Assembly (NCBI GenBank): GCA_026706505.1
Contig: JAPOYQ010000641.1
Location: 1-7,624 of the forward strand
DNA: 7,624 bases
Source: Gemmatimonadota bacterium
GTDB taxonomy: Bacteria > Latescibacterota > UBA2968 > UBA8231
Direction of reading: 5' to 3'
In this document: positions 6,782 through 7,624 of the stretch, piece by piece
Position numbering within the stretch: the stretch's first letter is position 1
Layout: each line of letters opens with the position of its first letter
Made by a program: the position numbers and the translations under genes
Notes under the pieces: model-generated
Databases searched by the model: none
What the model was told of the DNA's origin: nothing
Seen by the model: only the letters and a program-made list of their open reading frames with translations

Positions 6782-7624
6782 ATGTCCACTATCCCCACGC
6801 GCGCTTTGCGCACCGGCGTCGAGCTAAGCACACTCGGCTTTGGCGGTGCTCCTTTGGGCGAGCTTTTCGACCCGGTCAGCGAAACCCAAGCCCAAGACAC
6901 CCTGCAAGCGGCTTGGGATGCCGGCGTCCGCTACTACGACACCGCCCCGTTCTACGGCTATGGCAAAAGCGAACACCGCCTCGGCTACTTTCTCCGCCAG
7001 CAGGAGCGCAAAGACTTCGTCCTCTCGACCAAGGTCGGCCGAGTGCTCACGGCCACTCGCAATCTCGATTCTTTCGAAAAGGGCTTCTGGATCGGCGGTC
7101 TGCCCTTTGACTTCCGCTTCGACTACGGGTACGACGGCATCATGCGCTCGTGGGAAGACAGCCTGCAGCGGTTGGGCCTCAACTCCATTGATCTGCTCTT
7201 GATCCACGACCTCGACAGCTTTTTCCACGACAGCGAGCAGCGCTTCTCCGCCCACGTCAACCACCTAATCACCAGCGGCTGGCGCGCCCTCGACGAGCTG
7301 CGCTCCCAAGGGCTAGTCAAGGCCGTCGGCGCGGGCCTCAACCGCATGGGGGCCATGCCGCGCCTGCTCGACGCGGCCGACCTCGACTTCTGCATCGTCG
7401 CCATGCCCTACACGCTCTTGGACCAAGATTCCCTCGACGAGGAATTCCCACTCTGCGAGGAGCGCGACGTGCGCATCGTCATCGGCGCGGTCTTTGCCTC
7501 CGGCATCCTCGCCTCCGGCCCGGTCGAAGGTGCCCGCTACGCCTATGACACCGCCTCGCCCGAAATCCTCGAAAAGACCCGCCGCATCCAAGCCGTCTGT
7601 CAGCGGCACGACGTGCGCTTCCCC
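6782..7624 (+). CDS. Aldo/keto reductase, D-threo-aldose/L-fucose dehydrogenase type (partial, 3' end outside window)
   Basis: The frame is open from ATG 6782 to the window edge, giving 281 residues of an expected 320-350. Aldo/keto reductases are NAD(P)-dependent TIM-barrel enzymes. The catalytic tetrad is complete: D53 and Y58 in YYDTAPFYGYGKSE, K84 in STKVGR, and H142 in DLLLIHD. The N-terminal LSTLGFGGAPLG is typical. The insertion at about 101-123 (GFWIGGLPFDFRFDYGYDGIMRS) and the later YTLLDQ and FASGILASG segments resemble the branch with L-fucose, D-threo-aldose 1-dehydrogenase and pyridoxal 4-dehydrogenase. These oxidise the anomeric carbon of sugars or the pyridoxal aldehyde. A Shine-Dalgarno AAAGGA (6768-6773) lies eight nt before the ATG, itself 34 nt after the paralog's stop. 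The nucleotide-phosphate-binding C-terminal end is not in view, so NAD versus NADP cannot be judged. Confidence 0.92.
   Translation, partial: MSTIPTRALRTGVELSTLGFGGAPLGELFDPVSETQAQDTLQAAWDAGVRYYDTAPFYGYGKSEHRLGYFLRQQERKDFVLSTKVGRVLTATRNLDSFEKGFWIGGLPFDFRFDYGYDGIMRSWEDSLQRLGLNSIDLLLIHDLDSFFHDSEQRFSAHVNHLITSGWRALDELRSQGLVKAVGAGLNRMGAMPRLLDAADLDFCIVAMPYTLLDQDSLDEEFPLCEERDVRIVIGAVFASGILASGPVEGARYAYDTASPEILEKTRRIQAVCQRHDVRFP

Overview
The window is GC-rich bacterial DNA from an unknown host. The sequence alone does not fix the taxon. The two paralogous proteins at right resemble hypothetical proteins I associate with Planctomycetes and other soil or aquatic environmental phyla, but that is recollection and not a search result. 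There are no rRNA or tRNA genes, CRISPR arrays or transposases. Seven protein-coding genes are supported, plus a promoter/operator in front of a toxin-antitoxin pair.

Left block (minus strand, read right to left): a metallo-beta-lactamase-like domain fused to a cupin (3951-2890) is followed without any gap by a D-isomer-specific 2-hydroxyacid dehydrogenase (2889-1831). Further on lies a thiamine-diphosphate-binding, transketolase-like N-terminal domain (867-40). Its frame ends at a TAG, and the codons after that TAG still read like transketolase sequence up to the window edge. It may therefore be an interrupted long enzyme or a naturally split one. These genes suggest small-carbon or sugar-acid metabolism, but no substrate can be named.

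Between the dehydrogenase and the transketolase-like gene, on the opposite strand, sits a compact type II toxin-antitoxin operon: a Phd/YefM-type antitoxin (1193-1435) and a PIN-domain VapC-type toxin (1436-1819). A good sigma70-like promoter (1095-1123) lies upstream, with an imperfect inverted repeat over its -10 box that is a natural candidate for the autoregulatory operator. The toxin converges on the dehydrogenase gene with only 11 nt between stop codons.

Right block (plus strand): after a 358-nt divergent intergenic region come two tandem paralogs of about 400 residues (4310-5518 and 5566-6747), then an aldo/keto reductase of the D-threo-aldose/L-fucose dehydrogenase type, cut by the right edge (from 6782). 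The paralogs belong to no family I can name with confidence. Their N-terminal halves follow the layout of a Gfo/Idh/MocA Rossmann domain, including a conserved lysine in the place of the EKP lysine, but the glycine-rich nucleotide loop is missing. With the reductase next door, a sugar or polyol redox role is a reasonable hypothesis. This paralog pair is the least described part of the window.
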